Shown here one piece after another: positions 50,423-59,971 of a DNA stretch of 64,000 nucleotides (its first letter is position 1; every line of letters begins with the position of its first letter). Origin of the DNA: CAYUVF01 sp964448045. Lineage in GTDB: Bacteria; Bacteroidota; Rhodothermia; Rhodothermales; Salinibacteraceae. The stretch covers positions 1 to 64,000 of the forward strand of contig CAYUVF010000011.1 of assembly GCA_964448045.1 (NCBI GenBank), in the 5' to 3' direction. The notes beneath the pieces are model-generated. The model searched no databases. It was not told where the DNA came from and saw only the letters and a list, made by a program, of their open reading frames with translations. The position numbers were made by a program, and so were the translations under genes.

Positions 50423-51310
50423 ATGATGTCGTCTCGCCCTGCATTCATTTCGGCGCCGTGGTGGAACCTCGTGGCTGCGCTCGTGATCAGCGGCCTGCTC
50501 GTCATGGGCTGCGACACGTCGGTCGATCCGTTCGTGCCGCAGGACGAGGAGCCCTTCTCCCTCTTTGGCGTGCTCAACCCCGCGGCCGACACCCAGTTCA
50601 TCCGGATCGAACCGCTGGCCGACTCCGTGCAGGTGGGCAGTCCCCCGACGATCGATGCGACGGCGACGCTGGAGCATCGCGGCACCAATCGCACCGTCAC
50701 GTTGCGCGACTCGTTCATGCAGGTTGCTGTGGACGTGGCCGTGCACAACTTCTGGACGACCGAGCCCATTGAACCCGGCGCGCGCTACCGCCTGCGCGTG
50801 GAGCGCTCGGACGGGCAAGTCAGCCAGGCGACGACTACGGTGCCCACCGCTCCGCCTGCCCTCGCCCACGACAGTACCTTCTTCCTCCCCTGCGCCGACG
50901 CCGATGCGCGCAATACGTTCAATGTGGAGGTGACCGGCCTCAACGAGAACCACCTGGCTGGATTCTGGATCATCTACGTCGTCAACGGCCACCGCTTTCG
51001 CTTCGATCATTTTGACGATGCTACCTACGTCGCCGCGACGTACGAGGTGCCCGTACTGTACGGCGTCGATCTGCCGCGTATTCCCCTCGTGGGGGCACCG
51101 GGCGCGCCCTGCACCGGACGCAACCGCCCGTCGTACGCCCTGATTGCAGCGACCGCGGGCGGCCCCGATTGGCCCGCCTTTGCCGGCGCCTCGCTGAATG
51201 AGATCGCCCGGCCGGATACGTTCTCCAACGTCCAGAACGGGCACGGGCTCCTCCAGGGGGTCTACTCGGATACGCTGCGCATCGACGCCGAGGCGCGCCC
51301 GCCCGGATGA
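50423..51310 (+). CDS. DUF4249 domain-containing lipoprotein
   Basis: The 295-residue product has lipobox VMGC (Cys30). After CDTSVDPFVPQDEEPFSLFGVLNPAADTQFIRIEPL it continues with beta-type segments and YRLRVERSDGQVSQATTTVP, the family's Y-x-L-x-V-x-x-x-D-G-x-x-x-x-A-x-T-x-V-P pattern. DUF4249 proteins are outer-membrane lipoproteins encoded next to TonB receptors in Bacteroidota, possibly acting like a lid or ligand-capture partner. That role is inference. It is co-directional with the receptor and ends 13 bp from the convergent rodA stop. Confidence 0.85.
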   Translation: MMSSRPAFISAPWWNLVAALVISGLLVMGCDTSVDPFVPQDEEPFSLFGVLNPAADTQFIRIEPLADSVQVGSPPTIDATATLEHRGTNRTVTLRDSFMQVAVDVAVHNFWTTEPIEPGARYRLRVERSDGQVSQATTTVPTAPPALAHDSTFFLPCADADARNTFNVEVTGLNENHLAGFWIIYVVNGHRFRFDHFDDATYVAATYEVPVLYGVDLPRIPLVGAPGAPCTGRNRPSYALIAATAGGPDWPAFAGASLNEIARPDTFSNVQNGHGLLQGVYSDTLRIDAEARPPG

Positions 51311-51323
51311 GTGCCCGTCCCAA

Positions 51324-52586
51324 TCAGTAGCCGTAAATCGACAGGTCGTCGCGGCGCATGTGCACCGCGAGCACAATCGCCAGCATGGCCGTGTTCGCCA
51401 GCATCGCCGATCCGCCGTACGAGAGGAACGGCAATGGAATGCCGATGACCGGCAGCAGCCCCGTCGCCATCCCGATGTTGACGAAGATGTGCAGCAGGTA
51501 CACGCCCACTGCGCCCGCCGCCACGATCCCGCCGAAGGGGTGCTTCACCTCGGCGCCGAGCTTAATCAGGCGCAGCAGCAGGAAGGCGAACAGCCCGAGC
51601 ACCACCATCGCGCCAACGAATCCGAACTCTTCCCCGATCACGCTGAAGATGAAATCGGTCGACTGCTCCGGCACGTAGGCGCCCTGCGTCTGCGTCCCTT
51701 CCATAAAGCCTTTTCCCCAGAACTGCCCCGAGCCAATGGCCGCCTTTGACTGGACAAGGTGAAAGCCCACGCCCTGGCGGTACTCCTCCGCCTCCGGATT
51801 CGTGAACGACAGCAGCCGGTCGACCTGATAGGGCTGGAGGATGTGCGTGATGGCGATCGATGCCACGGCCGCCACGCCGCCCGTAAAGAGCGCCCCCAGC
51901 ACGCCCATATACCGCTCCTGCGTGTACCAGTAGAGCCCGGCGGTGAACAAAATCGCAAACGCAATCGCCGCCGGCATGTAGACAATGGCCAGATACCCGG
52001 CCAGCGCAGGCGAAATCATCAGCAGGACGGTGTGCAGCGGGATGCCACTCCAGAACAGCATGATGGGCACGAGCCCGAAGAAGATGAGCGCCGTCCCCAT
52101 GTCGTTTTGCAGCACGATGAGCACGGCCGGAAGTAGGATCAGCACTACGGCCTTGAGTGCGAAACGGACGTTCCCGGCTGCGCTGGCCCGCTGCGACGAC
52201 AAGAGCTGCGCCACTGCCAGCACCGTGCCCACCTTGGCCAGCTCCGAAACCTGCAGGCGCAGCGGCCCCAGGACGAGCCACGACTTGGCCCCGTTCACCT
52301 CGCGCCCGATGACCAACGCCGCAATCAGCAGCAGGATGGTGAGCCCGTACACCGGATACGCCATCTGCCGGAAGAGGCGCACCGGCAGCAAGAGTGCAAC
52401 CCCGATGCCCACGACGCAAATGCCCGTCCACATCAGTTGGCGGGTGAAATTGTTGCGCACGCTTGCGCTCAGGTACTCTGCGGCGGGACCGTGCGTCGTG
52501 CTGTAAATCGCCACGAGGCCCACGCCCACGAGCAGCACCCACGCCAGCAGCGAAAAATAATCCAGATTACGGTACCAGGTGCGCAT
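51324..52586 (-). CDS. rodA: rod-shape-determining protein RodA (SEDS peptidoglycan polymerase)
   Basis: The 420-residue product is a 10-helix SEDS protein: LLAWVLLVGVGLVAIYSTT, VNGAKSWLVLGPLRLQVSELAKV, VLIVLQNDMGTALIF, KAAIGSGQFWGKGFMEGTQTQ, VPEQSTDFIFSVIGEEFGFVG, and LPVIGIPLPFLSYGGSAML. The conserved Asp-bearing E-Q-S-T-D-F-I-F loop and P-F-L-S-Y-G-G-S are intact. It polymerises glycan strands together with its cognate PBP2, encoded 3 bp upstream. mreBCD genes are not in the window. Confidence 0.96.
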   Translation of the reverse strand: MRTWYRNLDYFSLLAWVLLVGVGLVAIYSTTHGPAAEYLSASVRNNFTRQLMWTGICVVGIGVALLLPVRLFRQMAYPVYGLTILLLIAALVIGREVNGAKSWLVLGPLRLQVSELAKVGTVLAVAQLLSSQRASAAGNVRFALKAVVLILLPAVLIVLQNDMGTALIFFGLVPIMLFWSGIPLHTVLLMISPALAGYLAIVYMPAAIAFAILFTAGLYWYTQERYMGVLGALFTGGVAAVASIAITHILQPYQVDRLLSFTNPEAEEYRQGVGFHLVQSKAAIGSGQFWGKGFMEGTQTQGAYVPEQSTDFIFSVIGEEFGFVGAMVVLGLFAFLLLRLIKLGAEVKHPFGGIVAAGAVGVYLLHIFVNIGMATGLLPVIGIPLPFLSYGGSAMLANTAMLAIVLAVHMRRDDLSIYGY

Positions 52587-52589
52587 GGC

Positions 52590-54464
52590 TCAGGGCGTGC
52601 TTCGGGCGGATTCGGAGGGCAACGGCGTTTGTGCGGGCGACTCGATCGGGGCACTCCGCACTTCGTCCATCAGCCGCTCGATAATCCAGCGGCGCTGCCA
52701 CGTGCTCATGTCGATGGCGCCGGTCAGGTACTGCTCGGCCATCAGGCTGGCGATGGGCGCTGCCGCGGTCGCGCCGAAGCCGGCGTTTTCGATGACGACC
52801 GCGATGGCGATCTCCGGATCGTCGAATGGTGCAAACATCATAAACAGCGAGTGATCTTTGCCGTGCGGGTTCTGCGCCGTACCGGTCTTTCCAGCGCTCG
52901 TGATGCCGGGAATCTGCACGAAGCGGCCCGTGCCGTTCTCCATCACGCGCCGCATCCCCTCGCGCACGGCGTCGAAATACTCCGGGGCGATGGGCAGCGT
53001 CTCGGCGGGAGGCAGATCGGGGGAGCGGATGTCGCCCGTTTCGGGATGTTCGAGATGATCGACCATGTGCAGCGGATGCAGCGTACCGCCGTTCGCGAGG
53101 GCACCCACGTAACGAGCCAGCTGCACTGGCGTCACTACCATGTCGCCCTGCCCGATGCCCAGGTTGATCGTGTATCCGGCCGTCCACCGGCCCGTGCCGT
53201 ACGTCCGGTTGTAGTACGTCGAATCCGGAATCAGGCCGGGCTGCTGATCGGCCAGATCGATGGGCACGCGCTGGCCGAAGCCAAATCGGGTCGCCCAGTC
53301 GTGCAACGTGTTCACATCGAGCTTCATCATGAGCCGGTAGTAAAACGTGTTGCACGAGACTTCGAGCGCTTTCTTGACGTTGATGGACCCGTAGTCCTCC
53401 CCGCCATGATTGCGGAAAGTGCGCCGGCCGAGCCGGTACCCGGCCGAGCAGTCGAGCGTGGAGGTGGGCGTGATGAGCCCCTCCTGCATAGCCATGAGCG
53501 ACATGAATGGCTTCCACGTGGAGCCGGGCGGCATGCCGCTCATCGTGGCCCGGTTAAACAACGGCCGCGCCGGATGCGTGCGGAGGCTGTCCCACACCTG
53601 CGGGTCGACCGTCCCAGCGAACACGGCCGGGTCGTAGTCGGGCTTACTGACGATGGAGAGGATGGAGCCGTCGTCCGGGTCGATAGCCACCGCCGCCCCG
53701 CGCTTGCCGACGAAGAGCGACTCGGCCAACGCCTGAACGTGGTGATCGAGGCTCAGGTGGAGGTCGTACCCACTGGTGGGTTGCTGGTCTTCGGCGCCGT
53801 CGCGGTAAGGCTTGACCTCCATGCCGCGCACGTTCACCAGCTTGAACTCGCGCCCCGGCGTGCCTCGAAGCGCCGATTCGTACGTCTCCTCCAGCCCGGC
53901 CTGGCCGATGTGATCGCCCTGCCGGTAGCCCTCAGCGCGGCGCTGCTGTAGCGCGCGCGGGCCGATCTCGCGGACGTAGCCGAGCGCGTGCGCCAGCCGC
54001 GCCTCGGTGTGGTAGCGGCGGCGCTGCTCCATCTCGTACGACACCCCCGGCAGCCGGTAGAGCTGCTCCTGCACCCGGCTGAAGACCTCGAACGGCACCG
54101 ACTGGAACGAGCGGCTCGGCCGGAACGCACTCCAGCGCCGGGCCTCCTCCAGCTTGTTGACGACGAGCGAGTCGGGCACTTCGAGGAGATCGGCCAGGAG
54201 GCCGACTTTCGAGCGGTCGAAGTAGCGGGGCGTGAGTTGGATCGTGTAGCTCGGCTGATTGTCGACGAGCAGCGTGCCCGTCCGGTCGTAGATGGCCCCG
54301 CGTGCGGGCTGGACCCAGCGGGTGCGGACGGCGTTGCTGCGCGACTCGCCCGAATACGCCTCGGCACTGATCAGCTGCAGCTGGACGAGCCGCCCGCCCA
54401 GAACCCCCAGGACAACCAGCACCACCCCAGCAAAGATGCGAACCCGGATCCGATAATCATCCAT
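52590..54464 (-). CDS. mrdA: penicillin-binding protein 2 (peptidoglycan DD-transpeptidase)
   Basis: The 624-residue product has an N-terminal membrane helix (about 9-28), a PBP dimerisation region (ARGAIYDRTGTLLVDNQPSY, GTPGREFKLVNVRG), and a transpeptidase domain with the active-site SxxK STWK (Ser315), SxN as SCN (370-372) and KTG (526-528). It crosslinks new cell wall during elongation with RodA, encoded 3 bp downstream. The start is ATG 54464 (MDDYRIRVRIFAG). Confidence 0.96.
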   Translation of the reverse strand: MDDYRIRVRIFAGVVLVVLGVLGGRLVQLQLISAEAYSGESRSNAVRTRWVQPARGAIYDRTGTLLVDNQPSYTIQLTPRYFDRSKVGLLADLLEVPDSLVVNKLEEARRWSAFRPSRSFQSVPFEVFSRVQEQLYRLPGVSYEMEQRRRYHTEARLAHALGYVREIGPRALQQRRAEGYRQGDHIGQAGLEETYESALRGTPGREFKLVNVRGMEVKPYRDGAEDQQPTSGYDLHLSLDHHVQALAESLFVGKRGAAVAIDPDDGSILSIVSKPDYDPAVFAGTVDPQVWDSLRTHPARPLFNRATMSGMPPGSTWKPFMSLMAMQEGLITPTSTLDCSAGYRLGRRTFRNHGGEDYGSINVKKALEVSCNTFYYRLMMKLDVNTLHDWATRFGFGQRVPIDLADQQPGLIPDSTYYNRTYGTGRWTAGYTINLGIGQGDMVVTPVQLARYVGALANGGTLHPLHMVDHLEHPETGDIRSPDLPPAETLPIAPEYFDAVREGMRRVMENGTGRFVQIPGITSAGKTGTAQNPHGKDHSLFMMFAPFDDPEIAIAVVIENAGFGATAAAPIASLMAEQYLTGAIDMSTWQRRWIIERLMDEVRSAPIESPAQTPLPSESARSTP

Positions 54465-54754
54465 GGACGAACGGCGTTGCCTGATGCGATCCGGTGGGCC
54501 TCCACCGGCGCAGTAACAATGATGGTTATTTGTACACTTAACCCGTGCATACGTAGCAGGATCGGGCTCCTCAGTTCCTCTGCGGCGTATCCCTCATGAA
54601 GATTTGAGGCACAATCCATCAATCTACCATGTAGAAACATCGGTCGTGACGCCGATTTTTCGCGGCCGTGGGCCGAATCGCCTGAACCTCACGTGTTTGC
54701 GGCGGTTAGAGGGGATGTCGCCTCGCCGTCCGACGTTTCAATCCCTGTAGCTCT
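54465..54754. other. 290-bp divergent intergenic region upstream of mrdA and the Omp85-fusion gene
   Basis: I see no gene. It must hold the mrdA promoter on the minus side and that of the secreted peptidase fusion on the plus side. The stretch 54525-54555 is AT-richer than the surroundings, but no clear promoter motif or hairpin was seen. Confidence 0.3.
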
Positions 54755-57700
54755 ATGCACCGATCGTCCCTGTTCTCCGTCTGTGTCGTCGCTCTCGTGG
54801 TGTGCTTTGCGATCGTGGATACTGCCTCGGCGCAGTACTTCGGTCGGAATAAGGTGCAGTATGACGATTTCGATTTCCAGACCTTCAATACCGACCACTT
54901 CGAGTTCTATTTCTACCCCGAGGAGGAGCAGGCCGTAAAAGATGCGGCTCGCATGGCCGAGCGCTGGTATCGGCGTCACTCACGCACGTTCCTTCGCGAA
55001 TTTAACAAGCGCAAGCCGATCATCTTCTACGCCAACGACGCCGACTTCCAGCAGACGAACGTCGTGCAGGGGCAGATTGGACAAGGCACCGGCGGGGTGA
55101 CCGAGTCGTTGAAGGAGCGCGTGGTGATGCCGCTCACCGGGACGTACGGCGAGACGGACCACGTCCTCGGCCACGAGCTGGTTCACTCCTTCCAATACGA
55201 CATTGCGCTGCGCGGCGATGTGCAGGGCTTTTCGCTGCGGCGGTTGCCGCTGTGGCTCGTCGAGGGCATGGCCGAATATCTGTCGATCGGCCGCAAAGAC
55301 CCGCACACGGCGATGTGGCTCCGCGATGCGGCCCTGCGCGACGACCTGCCCACCGTCGCGCAGATGACCGGTGATCTCAGCTACTTCCCGTACCGCTACG
55401 GCCAAGCCTATATGGCCTACATCGGTGGGAAGTATGGCGACCCGGCCGTGTCGAACCTCTACAAGTTGAGCGGACGCGTCGGCGTCGACTCGGCGTTCGT
55501 GTACGCGCTCGGCATCTCGGCCGATTCGCTCTCGCGCGAGTGGCAGGACGCCGTCAAGGACACCTACCTCCCCCGCACCGAAAACCGGACCCCGGCCGGT
55601 GAGGCCGGGCGCGCCATCGTGGGCACCCCTGGCGATGATCAGTCGCTCAACATTTCGCCCTCGGTCAGCCCGGATGGGCGCTATGTCGCGTTTATCTCGC
55701 GCCGTAACATCTTCAACACGAACATCTTCGTCGCCGATGTCGAAACGGGCGAGATCGTACAAGAGCTGAAGACCACCACCTCAAACCCGCACTTCGACGC
55801 GCTCCGGTTCATCAACTCGGCCGGCGCATGGTCGCCCGATGGGGAGCGGTTTGCCTTTGTGACGTTCGTGAAGGGCGATAACGAAATCAACGTGCTGGAT
55901 GTCGCCTCCGGCGAGATCGAGAAGCGCACCTCCGTCAAGGGCGTCGGCGCCATCACCAACCTCGCGTGGTCCCCCGGCGGCGACGAAATCGCCTTCTCGG
56001 GGCTCGATGGCGGCTTGAGCGACCTCTACCTGCTCAACCTCGACTCGAAGAAGGTCCGGCAGCTGACGAACGACCGCTACGCCGACTTGCAGCCGACGTG
56101 GTCGCCAGATGGACAAACGATCGCGTTTACGACAGATCGGGGGCCCGGCGGGACCGATTTCACGACGCTGGAGTTCGGCGACCGCCGTCTCGGCCTGATC
56201 GACGTCGCGTCGCGGCAGATCCGCACGGTGCGCCCCTTCACGTCGGGGAATCAGCACAATCCACAGTTTTCGCCAGACGGGCGGAGCCTCTACTTCATCT
56301 CCGACCACGATGGCTTCAAGGACGTCTACCGCCACGACCTCACCTCGGGCCAGAACTATCGCATCACCGAGTTGCAAACCGGCGTGAGCGGCATCACGGC
56401 GATGTCGCCCGCGATGACAGTCGCGCGGCAAAATGGCCGAATGCTGTTCTCGGTGTTCTCCAACAGCGGCTACGCCATCATGGGGTTGGGGCCAGATGAG
56501 ACGGGCGGCACGCTGGTCGAGCCCGATCTGATGGCTACCAACGAAACCGCGGAAGCGGCCCTCCTGCCCCCCGCGATGCCGCCCGAGGAAGGCCTCGTGG
56601 GCAGCTACCTGAACGACCCCGACACGGGCCTACCCGAGGAGCCCTCGTACGAAATCGACGAGTACAGCAATCGCCTCCGGCTCGACTATGTCGCCCCGCC
56701 CACGGTAGGCGCGAGCGCCGGTGGCGTCTTCGGTCCGCAGATTGCTGGCGGGGTGGGCTTTTACTTCAGCGATATGCTGGGCAACCAGAACATGACGATC
56801 GTGGCGCAGGCCAACGGTACGTTCAAAGACATCGGAGGGGGGATCTCGTACGTCAACCGGGGCAGCCGTTTCAACTACGGCGCGGTCGGCTCACACGTGC
56901 CTTATCTCTTCGGTAACGTGCGCCGGGGGTTCGACGAAAACGGTACGCCCGTCATCCAGCAGATCCTGCAGCGCATCTATGTCTCCCGCGCCAGCGTCGT
57001 CGGCTCGTACCCGCTGAGCCAGACGCGCCGCTTCGAACTCTCCGCCGGTGCTATCCGCTACGGCTACGACTACGAGGGTCGGCTGATCACGCCCTTCGGC
57101 GTGCGCCAGCAGGATTTCGACGAACTGGAGCCCGCGCCCATCTACCTCGCCACGGCCAGCCTCTCCTACGTGGGCGACTTCTCCAACTTCGGGTTTACAT
57201 CGCCCCTGCAGGGCGGCCGGTACCGCTTTGAGGTCTCCCCGCAGATCGGCTCCGAAAACTTCGTCACCGTTCGGGCCGACTACCGCCGCTATTTCTTCTA
57301 CAAACCGGTCACGTTCGCCATTCGCGGGCTGCACATCGGCAACTACGGGGCCGACCTGCGCCCAGAGAGCGAGGGCGGCTTCGTCCTCGGCCGCGAATTC
57401 CTCGGCGATCCGTACCAGCAAGGGTTCATCCGCGGATACAGCTTCAACGCCATCTTTGAGGAAGCCGGCTGCCGCCTGCAGGGCGATTGCAACGTGGATC
57501 GACTGCTGGGCACCCACATCGGATTGGCCAGTGCGGAAGTCCGCCTGCCGCTGCTGGGCACCGATGTCCTCGGTCTGTTCAACTTTCCGTATCTGCCGAC
57601 CGAGCTGTCGCTCTTCTCCGATGCCGGTATCGCCTGGACCTCGGACGATCCGCCGGAGCTGACGTTTGAGGCCAACTCGCGCGGCGAGCGCGGCACGCCT

Positions 57701-57832
57701 GTCGTGAGTGCGGGCCTGGCGGCGCGCTTCAACCTGCTCGGCGCGATGGTGATTGAGACGTTCTACGCCAAGCCCTTCCAGCGGCCCGAGGCCGGCTGGG
57801 ACTTCGGCGTGGTGCTGCGACCCGGCTGGTAG
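54755..57832 (+). CDS. gluzincin-like peptidase / TolB-type propeller / Omp85 (BamA-like) barrel fusion
   Basis: The 1025-residue product has a signal peptide (to ASAQ, residue 27) and a metallopeptidase MA-like domain with HELVH (140-144) and the third-ligand segment LWLVEGMAEYL (Glu170). A WD40-like TolB propeller follows (about 290-600) with at least five blades of the type SPSVSPDGRYVAFIS, GAWSPDGERFAFV, PTWSPDGQTIAFT and PQFSPDGRSLYFI. The C-terminal Omp85/surface-antigen barrel (about 650-1025) ends in GVVLRPGW. It is thus an outer-membrane barrel carrying a periplasmic or surface protease and propeller. Similar fusions are known in some Bacteroidota and Gemmatimonadota. Substrate unknown. 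Confidence 0.88.
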   Translation: MHRSSLFSVCVVALVVCFAIVDTASAQYFGRNKVQYDDFDFQTFNTDHFEFYFYPEEEQAVKDAARMAERWYRRHSRTFLREFNKRKPIIFYANDADFQQTNVVQGQIGQGTGGVTESLKERVVMPLTGTYGETDHVLGHELVHSFQYDIALRGDVQGFSLRRLPLWLVEGMAEYLSIGRKDPHTAMWLRDAALRDDLPTVAQMTGDLSYFPYRYGQAYMAYIGGKYGDPAVSNLYKLSGRVGVDSAFVYALGISADSLSREWQDAVKDTYLPRTENRTPAGEAGRAIVGTPGDDQSLNISPSVSPDGRYVAFISRRNIFNTNIFVADVETGEIVQELKTTTSNPHFDALRFINSAGAWSPDGERFAFVTFVKGDNEINVLDVASGEIEKRTSVKGVGAITNLAWSPGGDEIAFSGLDGGLSDLYLLNLDSKKVRQLTNDRYADLQPTWSPDGQTIAFTTDRGPGGTDFTTLEFGDRRLGLIDVASRQIRTVRPFTSGNQHNPQFSPDGRSLYFISDHDGFKDVYRHDLTSGQNYRITELQTGVSGITAMSPAMTVARQNGRMLFSVFSNSGYAIMGLGPDETGGTLVEPDLMATNETAEAALLPPAMPPEEGLVGSYLNDPDTGLPEEPSYEIDEYSNRLRLDYVAPPTVGASAGGVFGPQIAGGVGFYFSDMLGNQNMTIVAQANGTFKDIGGGISYVNRGSRFNYGAVGSHVPYLFGNVRRGFDENGTPVIQQILQRIYVSRASVVGSYPLSQTRRFELSAGAIRYGYDYEGRLITPFGVRQQDFDELEPAPIYLATASLSYVGDFSNFGFTSPLQGGRYRFEVSPQIGSENFVTVRADYRRYFFYKPVTFAIRGLHIGNYGADLRPESEGGFVLGREFLGDPYQQGFIRGYSFNAIFEEAGCRLQGDCNVDRLLGTHIGLASAEVRLPLLGTDVLGLFNFPYLPTELSLFSDAGIAWTSDDPPELTFEANSRGERGTPVVSAGLAARFNLLGAMVIETFYAKPFQRPEAGWDFGVVLRPGW

Positions 57833-57879
57833 TTCAACACGGGAAAACGGGTGACCCGAGGAGTGGAGGCTTTTCCTCT

Positions 57880-58683
57880 TTAGCCGACGAGCGTGCCGCG
57901 GAGCACCGTGACGGCCTGCCCGCCAAGCTGCACGCGGCCCTCCGCGGGCGCACCGACCGTCACCCGCACTCTTCCGCCCCGTGGCGACACCTGCCGCCCC
58001 ACGAGCGCCGATTGGCCCAGGCGCTTCGCCCAGAACGGCCCGAGCGCGCAGTGCGCCGATCCCGTCACCGGATCCTCCGGCACGCCCACACGCGGCCCGA
58101 AGAAGCGCGAGACGAAGTCAATTCCCTCTGCCTCCGCAGGCGCAGTGACGATGATGCCCCGCGCGTCAATCTGCTCCAGCATCCGCATGTCAGGCTGAAG
58201 GGCGCGGACGGCCTCGGCCGCATCGAGGAGGGCGAGCACGTCCATCCGGTTGCGGCCGACCCACACCGGCTCGGCTCCCAGCGCATCGGATAACAGGGGG
58301 GGTGCATCCACTTCGGCAGGCGGCTCGGCGGGGAAATCCATCGCGATCCAGCCCTCGGCATCGCGCCAGGCGCGGAGCGGGCCGCTCTGGGTGTGGAAGC
58401 GGGCCCGCTCGTCGGGCCGGAGGTGACCTTCGCTCCAGAGGGCGTGCGCGCTGGCGAGCGTGGCGTGCCCGCAGAGATCGACCTCGTGAGTGGGCGTGAA
58501 CCAGCGCAGCGCAAATCCGTCGTCGCGCCGCCGGAGGAACGCGGTCTCGGAGAGGTTCATCTCGTGCGCTACCTGCTGCATCCACGCGTCGGGGCGGGCG
58601 TCGGTCAGCACACATACGGCGGCCGGGTTGCCGCTAAAGGGCGCATCGGTGAAAGCATCGACCTGAAAGAGCGGAGCGGGCAT
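57880..58683 (-). CDS. PhzF family isomerase/epimerase-like protein
   Basis: The 267-residue product opens with VDAFTDAPFSGNPAAVCVL and has NLSETAFL (conserved catalytic-type Glu), WFTPTHEVDLCGHATLASAH and PEDPVTGSAHCALGP, the standard PhzF set in both pseudo-symmetric halves. PhzF isomerises a phenazine precursor, but most homologues, including those in organisms without phenazine genes, have unknown substrates. No phenazine genes are nearby. It is convergent with the Omp85-fusion gene and divergent from pyrD. Confidence 0.92.
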   Translation of the reverse strand: MPAPLFQVDAFTDAPFSGNPAAVCVLTDARPDAWMQQVAHEMNLSETAFLRRRDDGFALRWFTPTHEVDLCGHATLASAHALWSEGHLRPDERARFHTQSGPLRAWRDAEGWIAMDFPAEPPAEVDAPPLLSDALGAEPVWVGRNRMDVLALLDAAEAVRALQPDMRMLEQIDARGIIVTAPAEAEGIDFVSRFFGPRVGVPEDPVTGSAHCALGPFWAKRLGQSALVGRQVSPRGGRVRVTVGAPAEGRVQLGGQAVTVLRGTLVG

Positions 58684-58778
58684 CGCGCGAAGAAATTGGT
58701 GAGGGGAAACGATGGCGGCGCCACCGAATTGGACCCTTCAACTTGCGCACGTTGCCTCAGAATGTCCACCCCGCCCGG

Positions 58779-59879
58779 ATGTACCAGATCGTCCGCCCGC
58801 TCCTCTTCCGGCTCGATGCCGAGCGCGCCCACACCCTCTCGCTGCTCGCCGCCCGGCTCGTCCAGGCCCTCACGCCGAAGCTGGTGGAGCCGCTGTTCGA
58901 ATACGAACACGACCGGCTGAAGCAGACGCTCTGGGGCCTCCATTTCCCCAATCCGGTGGGATTGGCGGCGGGGGTCGACAAAAACGCGCGGCTGGTACCG
59001 TTCTGGGAAGCGGTGGGCTTCGGGTTTACGGAGGTCGGATCGGTGAGCGCGCAGCCGGCGACAGGCAATCCGCGGCCGCGGGCGTTTCGGGTGCCGGAGG
59101 ACGAGGCGCTCATCAATCGGATGGGCCTCAACAATCAGGGCGCGGAGGCGATTGCGCGGCGCATCCGAAAATACGCGTTCCGGCGCCACCGGCCGCTGGG
59201 CATCAACATCGTCAAGACGCACGACCCGTCGATCCTGGGCGCCGACGCGCTGGAGGACTTCCGCGCCAGCTTTCGCGCGCTCGCGCCGCAGGCCGATTAC
59301 GTGGCTCTCAACATCTCCTGCCCGAACACGCGCGAGGGCAAGACCTTCGAGGAGCCCGAGGCGCTCGACGATCTGCTGGATGTTATTTTCACCGAGCGCT
59401 CGGCGCTCGATCTCGATGTGCCCCTCCTGCTGAAGCTGGCGCCGCCCCTCAACACCGACGTCGTCTTCGACAGCCAGGTCGAGGACATCGTGGCCTGCGC
59501 GCAGGAATACGGGGTGCACGGCTTCATCGCCACGAACACGGCCTCCGACCGCCACGGCCTGACGGCGGACGACGCCATGCTCGATGCCATCGGCCGCGGC
59601 GGGCTGAGCGGCGCGCCCCTGGCCGAGCGGTCGACGCATCTGGTGCGCTACCTCTACCGCGCGACCGACGGCGCTGTGCCCATCATCGGCGTGGGCGGGG
59701 TGAACTCGGCCGCGGCGGCCGAGGCCAAGATTCGCGCGGGCGCCTCGCTCATCCAGCTCTACACCGGCATGGTCTACGAAGGCCCCGGCCTCATCAAACG
59801 CATCAAGAAGGGGCTCGTCGAGCGCCTGCAGCGGGAGGGCCTCGGCTCCATCGGAGCGATCGTGGGAGCCGACACGTGA
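58779..59879 (+). CDS. pyrD: dihydroorotate dehydrogenase (quinone), class 2
   Basis: I start it at ATG 58779 (MYQIVRPLLFRLDAE); an upstream TTG is possible. The 366-residue product has the class 2 N-terminal membrane-associating helices, FPNPVGLAAGVDKNA, VGSVSAQPATGNPRPRAFRV, EALINRMGLNNQG, the catalytic-Ser segment YVALNISCPNTREG, LLLKLAPPL, HGFIATNTAS and the FMN-binding PIIGVGGVNSAAAAEAKIRAGASLIQLYTG. It oxidises dihydroorotate to orotate in pyrimidine synthesis, passing electrons to the quinone pool. Confidence 0.97.
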   Translation: MYQIVRPLLFRLDAERAHTLSLLAARLVQALTPKLVEPLFEYEHDRLKQTLWGLHFPNPVGLAAGVDKNARLVPFWEAVGFGFTEVGSVSAQPATGNPRPRAFRVPEDEALINRMGLNNQGAEAIARRIRKYAFRRHRPLGINIVKTHDPSILGADALEDFRASFRALAPQADYVALNISCPNTREGKTFEEPEALDDLLDVIFTERSALDLDVPLLLKLAPPLNTDVVFDSQVEDIVACAQEYGVHGFIATNTASDRHGLTADDAMLDAIGRGGLSGAPLAERSTHLVRYLYRATDGAVPIIGVGGVNSAAAAEAKIRAGASLIQLYTGMVYEGPGLIKRIKKGLVERLQREGLGSIGAIVGADT

Positions 59880-59971
59880 GCGGCTCCGCCTGAAACCGCT
59901 TCCGCTTGTGCTTGTAGGGGATTGTTGCGATTTTTGGCTGCGCCCCTCCTCTCATCACCCACCGAGTTGCC

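Noticed and set aside
57833..57879. Terminator between the Omp85-fusion and PhzF genes
   Set aside because: GAGGA...TCCTC gives only a 5-bp stem with a long loop; too weak to list.
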